A DNA stretch of 64,000 bases from Desulfatibacillum alkenivorans DSM 16219 (GTDB lineage: Bacteria; Desulfobacterota; Desulfobacteria; Desulfobacterales; Desulfatibacillaceae). The number at the start of each line of letters is the position of its first letter. The stretch's first letter is position 1. Where the stretch lies: the NCBI RefSeq assembly GCF_900142135.1, contig NZ_FQZU01000029.1:17717-81716 (forward strand), written 5' to 3'. Both the position numbers and the translations under genes were made by a program. Under the pieces are notes generated by a model, which was not told the DNA's origin, made no database searches, and saw only the letters and a list, made by a program, of their open reading frames with translations. Positions 37,248 through 45,576 of the stretch are shown piece by piece.

Positions 37248-37276
37248 TTGACAGGCACAATATGTAGTGGTAATCA
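37248..37276 (+). promoter_or_regulatory. nrdD promoter
   Basis: Perfect TTGACA (37248-37253), 17 bases, then TAATCA (37271-37276) preceded by TG one base before (extended -10). The proximal NrdR box fills the spacer, so a bound repressor would block RNA polymerase. The leader to nrdD is about 205 nt. Confidence 0.7.
37255..37270. promoter_or_regulatory. NrdR-like box, proximal
   Basis: GCACAATATGTAGTGG matches the NrdR consensus acaCwAtATaTwGtgt at 13 of 16 positions. NrdR is the (d)ATP-sensing repressor of ribonucleotide reductase operons. Its gene is not in this window. Confidence 0.7.
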
Positions 37277-37489
37277 TGTTCCCACACAGCGGGAAAAAAT
37301 CGCAGTAATTACAAACCTTCAACACTATTCCAGTTCCGTGGGAATTCCGGATTTTTTTCTTTTATCGGGTAGGACGTGACACAAATCTCAAGGAAAAAAC
37401 GAGGGCGGAGCTGGCGCCTGATCAATGACTTCAAATGGCTTAACTGCTGAGAGAATCCAAAATACTGCCCTGTAGCGAGCGAGGTGCCC
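37277..37489 (+). other. Leader of nrdD
   Basis: About 205 nt untranslated. An ATTCC...GGAAT-type weak hairpin with a downstream T-rich run (37325-37362) may attenuate. No match to the cobalamin riboswitch consensus was found. Confidence 0.35.
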
Positions 37490-39583
37490 ATGTTTGAACA
37501 GATAAAAAAGCGCGACGGCCGGATTGTTCCGTTTGATGCCGCCAAGATTACCAACGCCATAGCCCAGGCCGGCAAGGCAACCGACGAGTTTACGGAGCGG
37601 GAGGCGAGAAAGCTCACCCTGCGGGTGGTCACCCTGGCTCATGATATGCGGCTCGGGGCCATTCCCGAAGTGGAGGAAGTGCAGGACATCGTAGAGCATG
37701 TTCTGCTGGATTCTCCCTATTTTATGAGCGCCAAGGCCTACATTCTGTATCGGGAGCAGCACGCCCAGATTCGCCGGATCACCCGGGAGGACCGGATCGA
37801 CCTGGTGGACCATTACATCAACCGCCTGGACTGGAAGGTGAAGGAAAACAGCAATATGTGCTATTCCCTCCAGGGGTTGAACAATTACATCTCCTCGGAC
37901 ATCACCTCAGAGTACTGGCTGGGAAAAATATATCCGCCTGAAATCCGCCGCGCCCATAAGTCCGGCGACATTCACGTGCACGACCTCAGCCTGTTGTCCG
38001 TATACTGCGTGGGATGGGACTTGCAGGACTTGCTTTTGGAGGGATTCAAGGGCGTGGCCGGCAAGGTGGAAAGCGGCCCCCCGCGCCACTTGCGCTCCGC
38101 TCTGGGCCAGATCGTCAACTTTTTCTACACCCTGCAAGGCGAGGCCGCCGGCGCCCAGGCCCTGTCCAATTTCGACACCTTGCTGGCGCCCTTCGTCCGT
38201 TTTGACGAACTGGATCAAAAAGAGGTCAAACAGGCCCTTCAGGAATTTGTATTCAACATCAACATCCCCACCCGCGTGGGATTCCAGACGCCATTCACCA
38301 ATATCACCATGGATCTCCAACCCGCCGCAACCCTGAAGAACGACCGGGTGATCGTGGGCGGAGAGTACCTGGACGAAACCTACGGCGAGTTCCAGCATGA
38401 AATGGACATGATCAACAAGGCCTTCGCCGAGGTCATGATGGAAGGCGACGCCAAGGGCCGGGTTTTTACGTTCCCCATCCCGACGTACAACATTACGCCG
38501 GATTTCGACTGGGACAACCCCAATCTGGAGCCCGTGTGGAAGATGACCGGAAAATACGGCATTCCTTATTTTTCCAACTTCGTGAACTCCGACATGTCTC
38601 CCGAAGACGCCCGCTCCATGTGCTGCCGCTTGCGCCTGGACAACCGCGAGCTGCAAAAGCGGGGCGGCGGCCTTTTCGGCGCTAATCCGCTCACCGGCTC
38701 CATTGGCGTGGTGACCATCAACCTGCCCAGACTGGGCTTTCTGGCTGCGGACGAAAAGGATTTTATGGAGCTCTTGGACGGCCGCATCGAGCTGGCCCGC
38801 CAAAGCCTGGAAATCAAGCGCAAGGTGCTGGAAAAGTTTACGGAAAGGGATCTGTATCCCTATTCCCAGTTCTATCTGCGCAAGGTCAAGGAAGGCACGG
38901 AAAAATTCTGGACCAATCATTTTTCCACCGTGGGCGTCATCGGCATGAACGAAGCCTGCCTGAACCTCCTGGGTAAAGACATCGGTACGCCCGAAGGCCA
39001 GGAATTCTCAGGCAGGGTTATGGACCATATCCGCGGCGTCCTTTCCGCCATCCAGGAGGAAACCGGCGAGATGTTCAACCTGGAAGCCACTCCGGGCGAG
39101 GGCACCTCTTATCGCCTGGCCATGGCCGACAAGAAGATGTATCCGGAAATCATTTGCGCCAATGAACCCCAGGTGCAGTCCGGGGCCTCTCCGTTCTATA
39201 CCAACTCCACCCAGCTGCCCGTGGATTACACGGACGACCTGTTCCAGACCCTCAAGCTGCAGGACGACCTTCAGGCCAGGTACACCGGCGGAACCGTGCT
39301 GCACATCTTCCTGGGAGAACAGGTGACCGACTGCGATTCGGTCAAGAACGTTTTGCGGAAAATCACGTCGGGCTATAAACTGCCCTACATGACCCTCACC
39401 CCCACCTTTTCCGTGTGCCCCTCCCACGGATACCTGGCCGGCGAATTGCACGAATGCCCCCGCTGCCAGTCGCCCACGGAGGTGTACTCCCGGGTGGTGG
39501 GTTACCTCCGTCCCGTCCGTCAGTGGAACGACGGCAAACAGGCGGAGTTTTCGTTGAGAAAAACCTTTAGCGTTGCTTCCTGA
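37490..39583 (+). CDS. nrdD: Anaerobic (class III) ribonucleoside-triphosphate reductase
   Basis: 697 residues. It reduces ribonucleoside triphosphates to deoxy forms with a glycyl radical. An N-terminal ATP-cone (IKKRDGRIVPFDAAKITNAI...) gives allosteric control. The C-terminus has the zinc-type Cys cluster (CPSHGYLAGELHECPRC) and the glycyl-radical loop SRVVGYLRPV, with Gly671 as radical site. GAGG lies five bases before the ATG at 37490; the GTG at 37484 is too close. Its activase nrdG lies 2 kb downstream, separated by a RAYT island. Confidence 0.95.
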   Translation: MFEQIKKRDGRIVPFDAAKITNAIAQAGKATDEFTEREARKLTLRVVTLAHDMRLGAIPEVEEVQDIVEHVLLDSPYFMSAKAYILYREQHAQIRRITREDRIDLVDHYINRLDWKVKENSNMCYSLQGLNNYISSDITSEYWLGKIYPPEIRRAHKSGDIHVHDLSLLSVYCVGWDLQDLLLEGFKGVAGKVESGPPRHLRSALGQIVNFFYTLQGEAAGAQALSNFDTLLAPFVRFDELDQKEVKQALQEFVFNINIPTRVGFQTPFTNITMDLQPAATLKNDRVIVGGEYLDETYGEFQHEMDMINKAFAEVMMEGDAKGRVFTFPIPTYNITPDFDWDNPNLEPVWKMTGKYGIPYFSNFVNSDMSPEDARSMCCRLRLDNRELQKRGGGLFGANPLTGSIGVVTINLPRLGFLAADEKDFMELLDGRIELARQSLEIKRKVLEKFTERDLYPYSQFYLRKVKEGTEKFWTNHFSTVGVIGMNEACLNLLGKDIGTPEGQEFSGRVMDHIRGVLSAIQEETGEMFNLEATPGEGTSYRLAMADKKMYPEIICANEPQVQSGASPFYTNSTQLPVDYTDDLFQTLKLQDDLQARYTGGTVLHIFLGEQVTDCDSVKNVLRKITSGYKLPYMTLTPTFSVCPSHGYLAGELHECPRCQSPTEVYSRVVGYLRPVRQWNDGKQAEFSLRKTFSVAS

Positions 39584-39767
39584 TCGGAGCGCCCGGCCCG
39601 GCCGGGAGTTTCGATGTTTATAAGAGGGAAGAGAGGAGGACGGCCCGGGGGGAGCCGCGCATGTTGATCTCCTAAGGAATTCGTGCACGACTCCAACAGT
39701 TGACAGGCTCTGACGCGGCTTTGCACCCCATCTCCACCTTTGCTCCCCCCGGCGCTTCTTTCCACTC

Positions 39768-39801
39768 CCTCAATCCGGGCGCTCAAGCGCCCGGATTGAG
39801 G
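39768..39801. repeat. Perfect 16-bp inverted repeat downstream of nrdD
   Basis: CCTCAATCCGGGCGCT (39768-39783), 2-nt loop, AGCGCCCGGATTGAGG (39786-39801). There is no T-run, so it is not a classical terminator. It lies 184 nt after nrdD and 78 nt before the first REP copy, so it may be a landing-site or island-border structure. Confidence 0.8.
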
Positions 39802-39878
39802 ACCGCCGCCGAGCCGTGTAAGCCCGAACATGCAGCGTCCGGCTGAATCAAGGCCTCCTCAACCTGAAAGGCCAATAA

Positions 39879-39906
39879 GCATTCCCACGCACACCATGGG
39901 AACGAG
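39879..39906 (+). repeat. RAYT-type REP palindrome 1
   Basis: GCATTCCCACGCACACCATG followed by GGAACGAG; an imperfect CATTCCCACGC/GCATGGGAAC palindrome. It is the left border of the RAYT island, in the same orientation as the array at 41333. Confidence 0.85.
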
Positions 39907-39964
39907 AAATAAACAACTTGTTCAGGTTATGCATTCTTCCAGCAAACAGCATGGAGAAAACATC

Positions 39965-40732
39965 ATGTCGGGTATAAAGCATCCTGACAAAGTCACTAAT
40001 TCAACCCCGCACCTTGGATTCGTTTTTGGAATCATTTTAATTCTTGTAGTGGGAATGATACATTTTTGCCCGACAAAAAATGAATACTCTCTAGGTATCG
40101 ATTGGAATAACGGTACTATTGGAACCAATGTGAAGCCTCTTCCACCGTCATCCCCTTTAGAGAGGGATCAAGTGTCGGCAGAAAATGACATGTTGACATA
40201 CGCAACGGAAAACGGAGAGAAGAATATTGCTCTATATAGACCTGTCAGCTATTGGGAGAACTCATTATATGTTCAGGGCGAAAAAATTGAGCAAAAGGAA
40301 AATTACTTAGCCTATTGTATTCGTTCAGGAAAGACGCCCAATAATTTAACTGATGGAGATCTGTCAACGCAGGCTTTTCCTGCCTCATACAGCTATAGCT
40401 ATATTGTTGATCTTGGGAAAAATTATGATATCGAAAGAATAAGAATTTTTTGGGGAAAATATGGAACCGATTCCAGATATATAACACATTGGAAGGTTAT
40501 GTGTTTTGACGAGCCTTCGGTTCCCTCCAAATCGGGGGAATACTTTCTGGATCCTGAGCGTTGGTTAATTATTGATAAAGGGCATTTTCCTGGATCTGCA
40601 TCAACTACTATCGAAGCAAGCGCAAAATGTCGATTTCTTTGGCTTTTTGCTGCCAGTCTTAACGAAAAGGAAAGCAGGTTCCAGGATTGGATAGGAATAT
40701 ACGAGTTGGAGGTTTTTGGGGAAGAAATATAG
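39965..40732 (+). CDS. Passenger protein with N-terminal membrane helix and discoidin-like domain
   Basis: 255 residues from the ATG at 39965, with GGAG upstream; longer in-frame starts run through the REP copy. One membrane helix (about residues 17-37) anchors an external part. The C-terminal half reads like an F5/8-type C (discoidin) jelly-roll: NNLTDGDLSTQAFPASYSYS, YIVDLGKNYDIERIRIFWG, then a WIGIYELEVFG end. The family binds sugars or surfaces. Base composition is about 40% GC by eye, clearly foreign to its surroundings. It is enclosed by REP copies in opposite orientation, so it may have moved with them (inference). Confidence 0.7.
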   Translation: MSGIKHPDKVTNSTPHLGFVFGIILILVVGMIHFCPTKNEYSLGIDWNNGTIGTNVKPLPPSSPLERDQVSAENDMLTYATENGEKNIALYRPVSYWENSLYVQGEKIEQKENYLAYCIRSGKTPNNLTDGDLSTQAFPASYSYSYIVDLGKNYDIERIRIFWGKYGTDSRYITHWKVMCFDEPSVPSKSGEYFLDPERWLIIDKGHFPGSASTTIEASAKCRFLWLFAASLNEKESRFQDWIGIYELEVFGEEI

Positions 40733-40749
40733 CGGAAACGATGAAACTT

Positions 40750-40777
40750 CTCGTTCCCATGCTTTGCGTGGGAATGC
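40750..40777 (-). repeat. RAYT-type REP palindrome 2 (inverted)
   Basis: CTCGTTCCCATGCTTTGCGT followed by GGGAATGC; the reverse complement of the other copies. It ends 15 bases before the RAYT start codon and sits in the leader. Confidence 0.88.
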
Positions 40778-40792
40778 ATACAGGAGCAACTC

Positions 40793-41323
40793 GTGGGCAG
40801 AAGCCGTTACAAGTTCAGGCAGCGGAATGCGCCTTATTTTGTAACCTGCACCGTCCTTAATTGGCTTCCTGTATTCACCCGCCCCGAACCGGTGGGTATA
40901 GTTATCGATTCCCTGGACTTCCTGATAAAGGATGGAATGAAGGTATACGCCTACGTCATCCTGGAAAACCACATGCACTTAATCGCCCAAAGCGATGATA
41001 TAGGCAGAGACATGGGGCGCTTCAAGGCCCATACGGCAAAGCAGCTGATCGCCTTGCTAAAGGATTTTAAAGCAAAGACAATACTGGATCAGTTGAGGTT
41101 CTATAAAGAGGCCCACAAGCAGGACCGGACCTATCAGTTCTGGCAGGAAGGCGTCCATCCTGAGCTGATTCACAATCTTAATATGATGCGGGATAAGGTG
41201 GAGTACATACACCAGAATCCGGTGAAGCGCGGCTATGTGGATGAGCCGGAGCACTGGAGGTACTCCAGTGCACGGGACTACATGGGGCGGCAAGGAATGA
41301 TTGAAATTTGTCAGCAGAGGTAA
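40793..41323 (+). CDS. REP-associated tyrosine transposase (RAYT, Y1/IS200-like)
   Basis: 176 residues, GTG start with AGGAG six bases upstream. It shows the RAYT order: NAPYFVTCTVLNW strand, the HUH motif in ENHMHLIAQ, helix QFWQEGVHPELI, and the end YIHQNPVKRGYVDEPEHWRYSSARDY with candidate catalytic Tyr residues. It nicks single-stranded REP DNA at the palindromes beside it. Full length, with no frameshift, so it may be active. Confidence 0.92.
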   Translation: MGRSRYKFRQRNAPYFVTCTVLNWLPVFTRPEPVGIVIDSLDFLIKDGMKVYAYVILENHMHLIAQSDDIGRDMGRFKAHTAKQLIALLKDFKAKTILDQLRFYKEAHKQDRTYQFWQEGVHPELIHNLNMMRDKVEYIHQNPVKRGYVDEPEHWRYSSARDYMGRQGMIEICQQR

Positions 41324-41332
41324 GTCCCGTAT

Positions 41333-41564
41333 GCATTCCCACGCGAAGCATGGGAACGAGAAGACGGAGGCGATCCGGTTGAGTTGGGCAGCGTCTCCAT
41401 GGCTTGATAGGCCGGCGTGCATTTTCAGGCGTGGCACAGGAACGAGAAGGCGGGGCGATCCATTTGAGTTGGGCAGCGTCTCCATGGCTTGATAGGCCGG
41501 TATGCATTCCCACGCACACCATGGGAATGAGTTGATGCACTCCCGCGCAAAGCATGGGACCAAG
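41333..41564 (+). repeat. REP array after the RAYT gene
   Basis: Four REP copies at 41333-41360, 41419-41446 (degenerate), 41504-41531 and 41537-41564, all in the same orientation. The first three are spaced 86 and 85 bp, with a conserved spacer containing GTTGGGCAGCGTCTCCATGG and CTTGATAGGCCGG. The unit has thus been duplicated tandemly together with the palindrome. Confidence 0.88.
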
Positions 41565-41587
41565 TTGATATAAGAAGGTGTTGTAAA

Positions 41588-42280
41588 ATGGTTTTCGGCG
41601 GCATTCAAAAAACTTCGCTCATAGACTTTCCGGGCAGGGTGGGGTGCGTCCTTTTTACGGCGGGCTGCAACTTCAAATGCCCTTACTGCCACAACCCGGA
41701 ACTGCTTTCCTTTTCCACGGCTCAGGTTATCAGGAAAAACTGGGTCATGAACTTCCTGGAGGAGCGCGCAGGCTTCCTGGACGGCGTGGTCATAACGGGC
41801 GGAGAGCCCACGCTTCATAAGGACCTCATGGATTTCATGGCCGCCGTCAAAGACATGGGCTTTGAAGTCAAGCTGGACACCAACGGAAGCAGGCCGGGCG
41901 TACTGGGGGAAATCCTGGAGAACGGCCTGGCCGACTACGTGGCCATGGACCTGAAGACCGATCCTGCTTTGTACGCTGAAATGGTGGCATCGCCTGTGGC
42001 CCCGGAAAAAATCCGGACGAGCATTCAAACCATTCTGGATTCCGGAACGCCCCACGAGTTCCGGACCACCTGCGCCCATCCCATGATCAACGCGGACATA
42101 CTGGCCGGTCTGGCGGACCAGTTGTCCGGGGCGGACCTATGGGTCTTTCAGGAATGCCGGGGCGCGAGAATGCTGGAGCCCGACTTTTTGGAAAAGGCGG
42201 AAATGGTTTACACCCGCGAAGACGTGGAAGCCTTCGCCGCCCAGGCCTCTTCCTGCGTCAAAGAGGTTCGGGTGCGATAA
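41588..42280 (+). CDS. nrdG: Anaerobic ribonucleotide reductase activating protein
   Basis: 230 residues. A radical SAM enzyme: Cys27, Cys31, Cys34 in AGCNFKCPYCHNP bind the 4Fe-4S cluster, and the VITGGEPTLHKDL segment follows for SAM. It generates the glycyl radical on NrdD. The gene starts right after the REP array, so its promoter may have been replaced or altered; AGAAGGTG is the likely ribosome site. Confidence 0.9.
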   Translation: MVFGGIQKTSLIDFPGRVGCVLFTAGCNFKCPYCHNPELLSFSTAQVIRKNWVMNFLEERAGFLDGVVITGGEPTLHKDLMDFMAAVKDMGFEVKLDTNGSRPGVLGEILENGLADYVAMDLKTDPALYAEMVASPVAPEKIRTSIQTILDSGTPHEFRTTCAHPMINADILAGLADQLSGADLWVFQECRGARMLEPDFLEKAEMVYTREDVEAFAAQASSCVKEVRVR

Positions 42281-42432
42281 ATCCCCGCCGCTGTAAGTTT
42301 CATATAACCCTTTCCCTTGCCCGGAATCCTTGCTTTTTCCCGGCAATCTCTCTATGATTCCCTTCCGAAGCGCCTTGGATCATCACCCCCTCTTGCCGCA
42401 TTTCGCCTCAATTCAAATGGAAAGGACTTTGT

Positions 42433-44865
42433 ATGAAAGCCCAGACCCGGAGGAACGGCCTGGTAGACTGGTTAAGCGCCCTGTTTGAACGAATCGCCGG
42501 CTGGTCCTACGACCATAGGCTGATTGTGCTTTTCCTGTGCCTCGCCGTTTTGGGAGGGAGCCTTTTTTTCGCCGCGCAGGTCCGGCAGGACAACAGCTTC
42601 GAGGCTTATTTCGACCGGAGCGATCCCGCCTACGGCGCCTTTCTCCAGTTCCGGGAGGATTTCGGCTCCGATGAAATATCCTATATTCTATACGAAGCCC
42701 CCGGGATTGAGCACGGCGTCTGGAACCTGGAGGTGATGAAGAAAATTCGCGACCTGACCGAAGCGCTGGAGGACCAGGTTCCGTTTGTGGATAAAGTCAC
42801 GTCCCTGGCCAACGCCGAGTTTATTGAGGGGGACGAGGATGAGCTTCTGGTTTACGACGCGTTAGAGGATTTTCCGGAAACCCAGGAGGATTTGCTCGCC
42901 TTCAGCGACCGGGTGATGTCCAAGCCTTTTTTTGTGGACGCCCTGGTCAGCGAGGACAGGAAGTACGCCGCCATCATCATTGATATGGAGAAATCCAGCG
43001 TGGACCCCCTGGACGAGATTATCCTCGACCCCGGGAAAAGCTCCAGCGACCTGGACAACCTCTATCCCCAGGCCGCAAACAACAAAATTGAGGAGATTCT
43101 GGCCCGGCCGGAATACTCCGCAATTACGTTCCACCACACCGGCGACGTGCCCCTTAACGCCTTCTACAACAAGACCACCATCAAAGAGAGCCTCAATCTG
43201 GGCCTGCTCTCCTTTGGCATGATAGCCCTGGTTCTGGGCCTGTTTTTTCGAAGGTTCATGGGGGTGATCGGCCCTCTGTCCATTGTGGCTTTGTCCGTCG
43301 TCCTGGTCCAGGGATTCATGGGAGTCATGGGGTGGCGCCAGGACCTCATGTTCATCATGCTGCCCGCCATTCTCACGGCCGTGGGCGTGGCCGACGCGGT
43401 CCACGTGTTCGCCGAGTTCCGCACCTTTTTCGCCGAGTACAACGACCGGCGGCAAGCCGTGGTCCGCACCCTGTATCTTGTGGGGACGCCCTGCCTGTTC
43501 ACGTCCCTGACCACCGTAGTGGGCTTCGCCTCCATGAGCATATCGCCCATCAAGGCCATCCGGCATTTCGCCTTGTACAGCGCCGTGGGCGTGGGAAGCG
43601 CCTTTTTGCTGAGCGTCACCCTGTTTGTGGTTTTGCTCTCTTTCGGCAAAAGGCGTCCGGTCAAGGAATTGACCCGGGCCCAAAAGGCGTCCGCCAAAGG
43701 CGGGGCCGTCTTCAGGGCGGGATTGGACGCCGTCAGCAGTTTCAACATTCGTTGGAAATACCTTGTCGTAGCGGCTTCCGTCATCATTTTGGCCATTTCC
43801 GCCATGGGAGCGGCCCGGCTTACGGTGGACTCCAGCTTTTTGAACGAGTTCGGCAAGAATGTAAAAATCCGGCGGGTGACCGAATTTGCGGATAACGTCA
43901 TGGGGGGGAGCGCCAGCTTTTCCTATATATTCGAGTCGGAAGACTACAACGGCATCCTGGAGCCGGAAGCCCTGGCGGAAATAGAGGCTTTCCAAAGGAA
44001 GGCCGAGTCCCACGACGTGGTGATTAAAAGCAACTCCATTGCGGACATTTTAAAGGATTTGAACCGGGCCTTCCATGAAAACCGGGAGGAGTATTATATT
44101 TTGCCGGACTCCATGGAACTGGGCTCCCAGTACATGCTCTTGTACGAAAGCTCCGGCGGGGACGAGTCCCACGATTACATTTCCTCGGACTACCAGCGCG
44201 CCAATGTGGAGCTGCGCTGCAAAATGGTGGAAACCAGCAGGTATCAGGCTTTGGTGAACGACCTGGAGGAATATTCCCTGGCGCGCACCGGCTCCCCGGT
44301 TCCGCCCCCGGTATACACGGGCATGGGCTCCCTGTGGGTGAAGCTGCTGGATTACATCGTCCAGAGCCAGATTCAGGGATTCGCCCTGGCCTTCACCATG
44401 ATCGCCGTTATGATGTGCCTGGTTTTCGGGTCCGTGCGCACGGGGTTGCTTGCCATGATTCCCAACCTGACGCCGGTTCTGGTCACCCTGGGATACATGG
44501 GCTGGGCGGGAATTCATCTGGATTACGTCAAGCTGCTTATCGCCTGCGTGGCCATAGGGATCGCCGTGGACGACACCGTGCATCTCATCACCCGGTACCG
44601 TCACGAGTTTTTCACCCATGGATGCTACGAAAAAGCCCTGCTCCCCTCCATGCGGGAGGTGGGCAGGGCCTTGTTCATTACCACCGTGGTGCTGGTGTGC
44701 GGCTTTATGGTTATGGCTTTTTCCGAAATGGCCAGCCTGGCCGCCTTCGGCATCCTGGTGGCCGCCACCGTGTTAACGGCCCTGCTGGCGGATTTTTTTC
44801 TGTTGCCGGCCCTGGTGCTTTTGTTCAAGCCCTTCGGCCCGGAGTTTGATCCGGAACAGGATTAG
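42433..44865 (+). CDS. MMPL/RND-superfamily exporter (HpnN-like)
   Basis: 810 residues. Two repeated halves, each a long external loop plus five to six membrane helices. The helix-4 motifs GVADAVHVFAEFRTFF and GIAVDDTVHLITRYRHEF carry the charged residues used for proton coupling. This layout fits MMPL or hopanoid/sterol-type exporters of lipids. AAAGGA precedes the ATG. No adaptor or outer-membrane partner is next to it. Confidence 0.88.
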   Translation: MKAQTRRNGLVDWLSALFERIAGWSYDHRLIVLFLCLAVLGGSLFFAAQVRQDNSFEAYFDRSDPAYGAFLQFREDFGSDEISYILYEAPGIEHGVWNLEVMKKIRDLTEALEDQVPFVDKVTSLANAEFIEGDEDELLVYDALEDFPETQEDLLAFSDRVMSKPFFVDALVSEDRKYAAIIIDMEKSSVDPLDEIILDPGKSSSDLDNLYPQAANNKIEEILARPEYSAITFHHTGDVPLNAFYNKTTIKESLNLGLLSFGMIALVLGLFFRRFMGVIGPLSIVALSVVLVQGFMGVMGWRQDLMFIMLPAILTAVGVADAVHVFAEFRTFFAEYNDRRQAVVRTLYLVGTPCLFTSLTTVVGFASMSISPIKAIRHFALYSAVGVGSAFLLSVTLFVVLLSFGKRRPVKELTRAQKASAKGGAVFRAGLDAVSSFNIRWKYLVVAASVIILAISAMGAARLTVDSSFLNEFGKNVKIRRVTEFADNVMGGSASFSYIFESEDYNGILEPEALAEIEAFQRKAESHDVVIKSNSIADILKDLNRAFHENREEYYILPDSMELGSQYMLLYESSGGDESHDYISSDYQRANVELRCKMVETSRYQALVNDLEEYSLARTGSPVPPPVYTGMGSLWVKLLDYIVQSQIQGFALAFTMIAVMMCLVFGSVRTGLLAMIPNLTPVLVTLGYMGWAGIHLDYVKLLIACVAIGIAVDDTVHLITRYRHEFFTHGCYEKALLPSMREVGRALFITTVVLVCGFMVMAFSEMASLAAFGILVAATVLTALLADFFLLPALVLLFKPFGPEFDPEQD

Positions 44866-44868
44866 CGC

Positions 44869-45384
44869 CTATTTGGTTGCCGCGTTCAATTCGTCCAGGG
44901 AAATATCTTCGTTCCAGATTCCCGCACTGACGATCCAGGGGGTTCCGGCGACGGGCAGGGTGAAGGAGACCTTTCTGGCCACTTCCTCCGTGCCGGGCTT
45001 GTTCCACCAGTACTCGCCCCAGTAGCCGTTGGTCTTGACGTCGTCTTTTTCCGTTTCCTCACAACTCATTGTGAGGATGGGGCGGCCGGTTTTTTTGCAC
45101 TTGATCACGCTGGCGTCCATCTGGCGCACCTGGGGGACGGGATGCCCCGCCACTTTTTTCTGGGCGCAGTCCGTCACAATGACGTAGGTGTCCTTCCAGG
45201 CGAACTCTCCATTGGGCTCATTAAAGGCCGCCAGGCCCTCTTCTCCCAGTTCTCCCATCAGATAAGCGGCCTTGGCCACCATGTCGTATACTTCCTGGGG
45301 CGTGGCCGACTCTTGGGCCCATGCCGAAAAACCAAAAGAAAAAATCATAAGGGATGCCAGCAAGGCAACGGTCAACTTCTTCAT
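44869..45384 (-). CDS. Periplasmic Cache-like protein A
   Basis: 171 residues, from the ATG at 45384 with GGAGG upstream. A signal peptide ends near AWA-QES. The mature part is a short single-Cache type domain: ATPQEVYDMVAKAAYLMGELGEEGLAAFN, then a WKDTYVIVTDC strand and a GYWGEYWWNKPG segment. These bind small ligands in receptors, but here no kinase or chemotaxis domain is attached. About half identical to the next gene, a tandem duplicate. Confidence 0.82.
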   Translation of the reverse strand: MKKLTVALLASLMIFSFGFSAWAQESATPQEVYDMVAKAAYLMGELGEEGLAAFNEPNGEFAWKDTYVIVTDCAQKKVAGHPVPQVRQMDASVIKCKKTGRPILTMSCEETEKDDVKTNGYWGEYWWNKPGTEEVARKVSFTLPVAGTPWIVSAGIWNEDISLDELNAATK

Positions 45385-45511
45385 CAAAAAAACCTCCATT
45401 GTTGGTTGAAAACAATCCCGGGAAAGGACCCGGGGCGTGCATCATGTCCGGAGGATGAAGAAGCAAAACTCGTACCAAAAGGATATGCAGGGCGGGTGGA
45501 TGAATAGCGGG

Positions 45512-45561
45512 AGAAAAGCTCCGCTTCCGCTTTTCGCGGGCTGAAAACGAAAAGCGGAAGC
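45512..45561 (-). terminator. Intrinsic terminator between the two Cache-like genes
   Basis: A perfect 14-bp stem, GCTTCCGCTTTTCG (45523-45536) with CGAAAAGCGGAAGC (45548-45561); on the minus strand it is followed by a short T-run. It ends transcription of the Cache-like gene B. Confidence 0.85.
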
Positions 45562-45576
45562 AGAGGGCTTATAATC

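Larger units (their letters stand above)
39879..41564 (+). mobile_element. RAYT/REP island between nrdD and nrdG
   Basis: Comprises one REP copy (39879), an AT-rich passenger gene, an inverted REP copy (40750), the RAYT transposase gene, and a four-copy REP array (41333-41564). REP palindromes beside their tyrosine transposase are the known layout of REPtrons. Here the element sits between two genes that are usually adjacent, so insertion there is likely. There are no terminal IS-like inverted repeats, as expected for this family. Confidence 0.75.

Noticed and set aside
37277..37489. Cobalamin riboswitch in the nrdD leader
   Set aside because: No B12-box-like sequence or multi-stem structure was found.
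41057..42079. 340-codon frame antisense across the REP array and nrdG
   Set aside because: It runs through repeats and a known gene on the other strand; no domain is seen.
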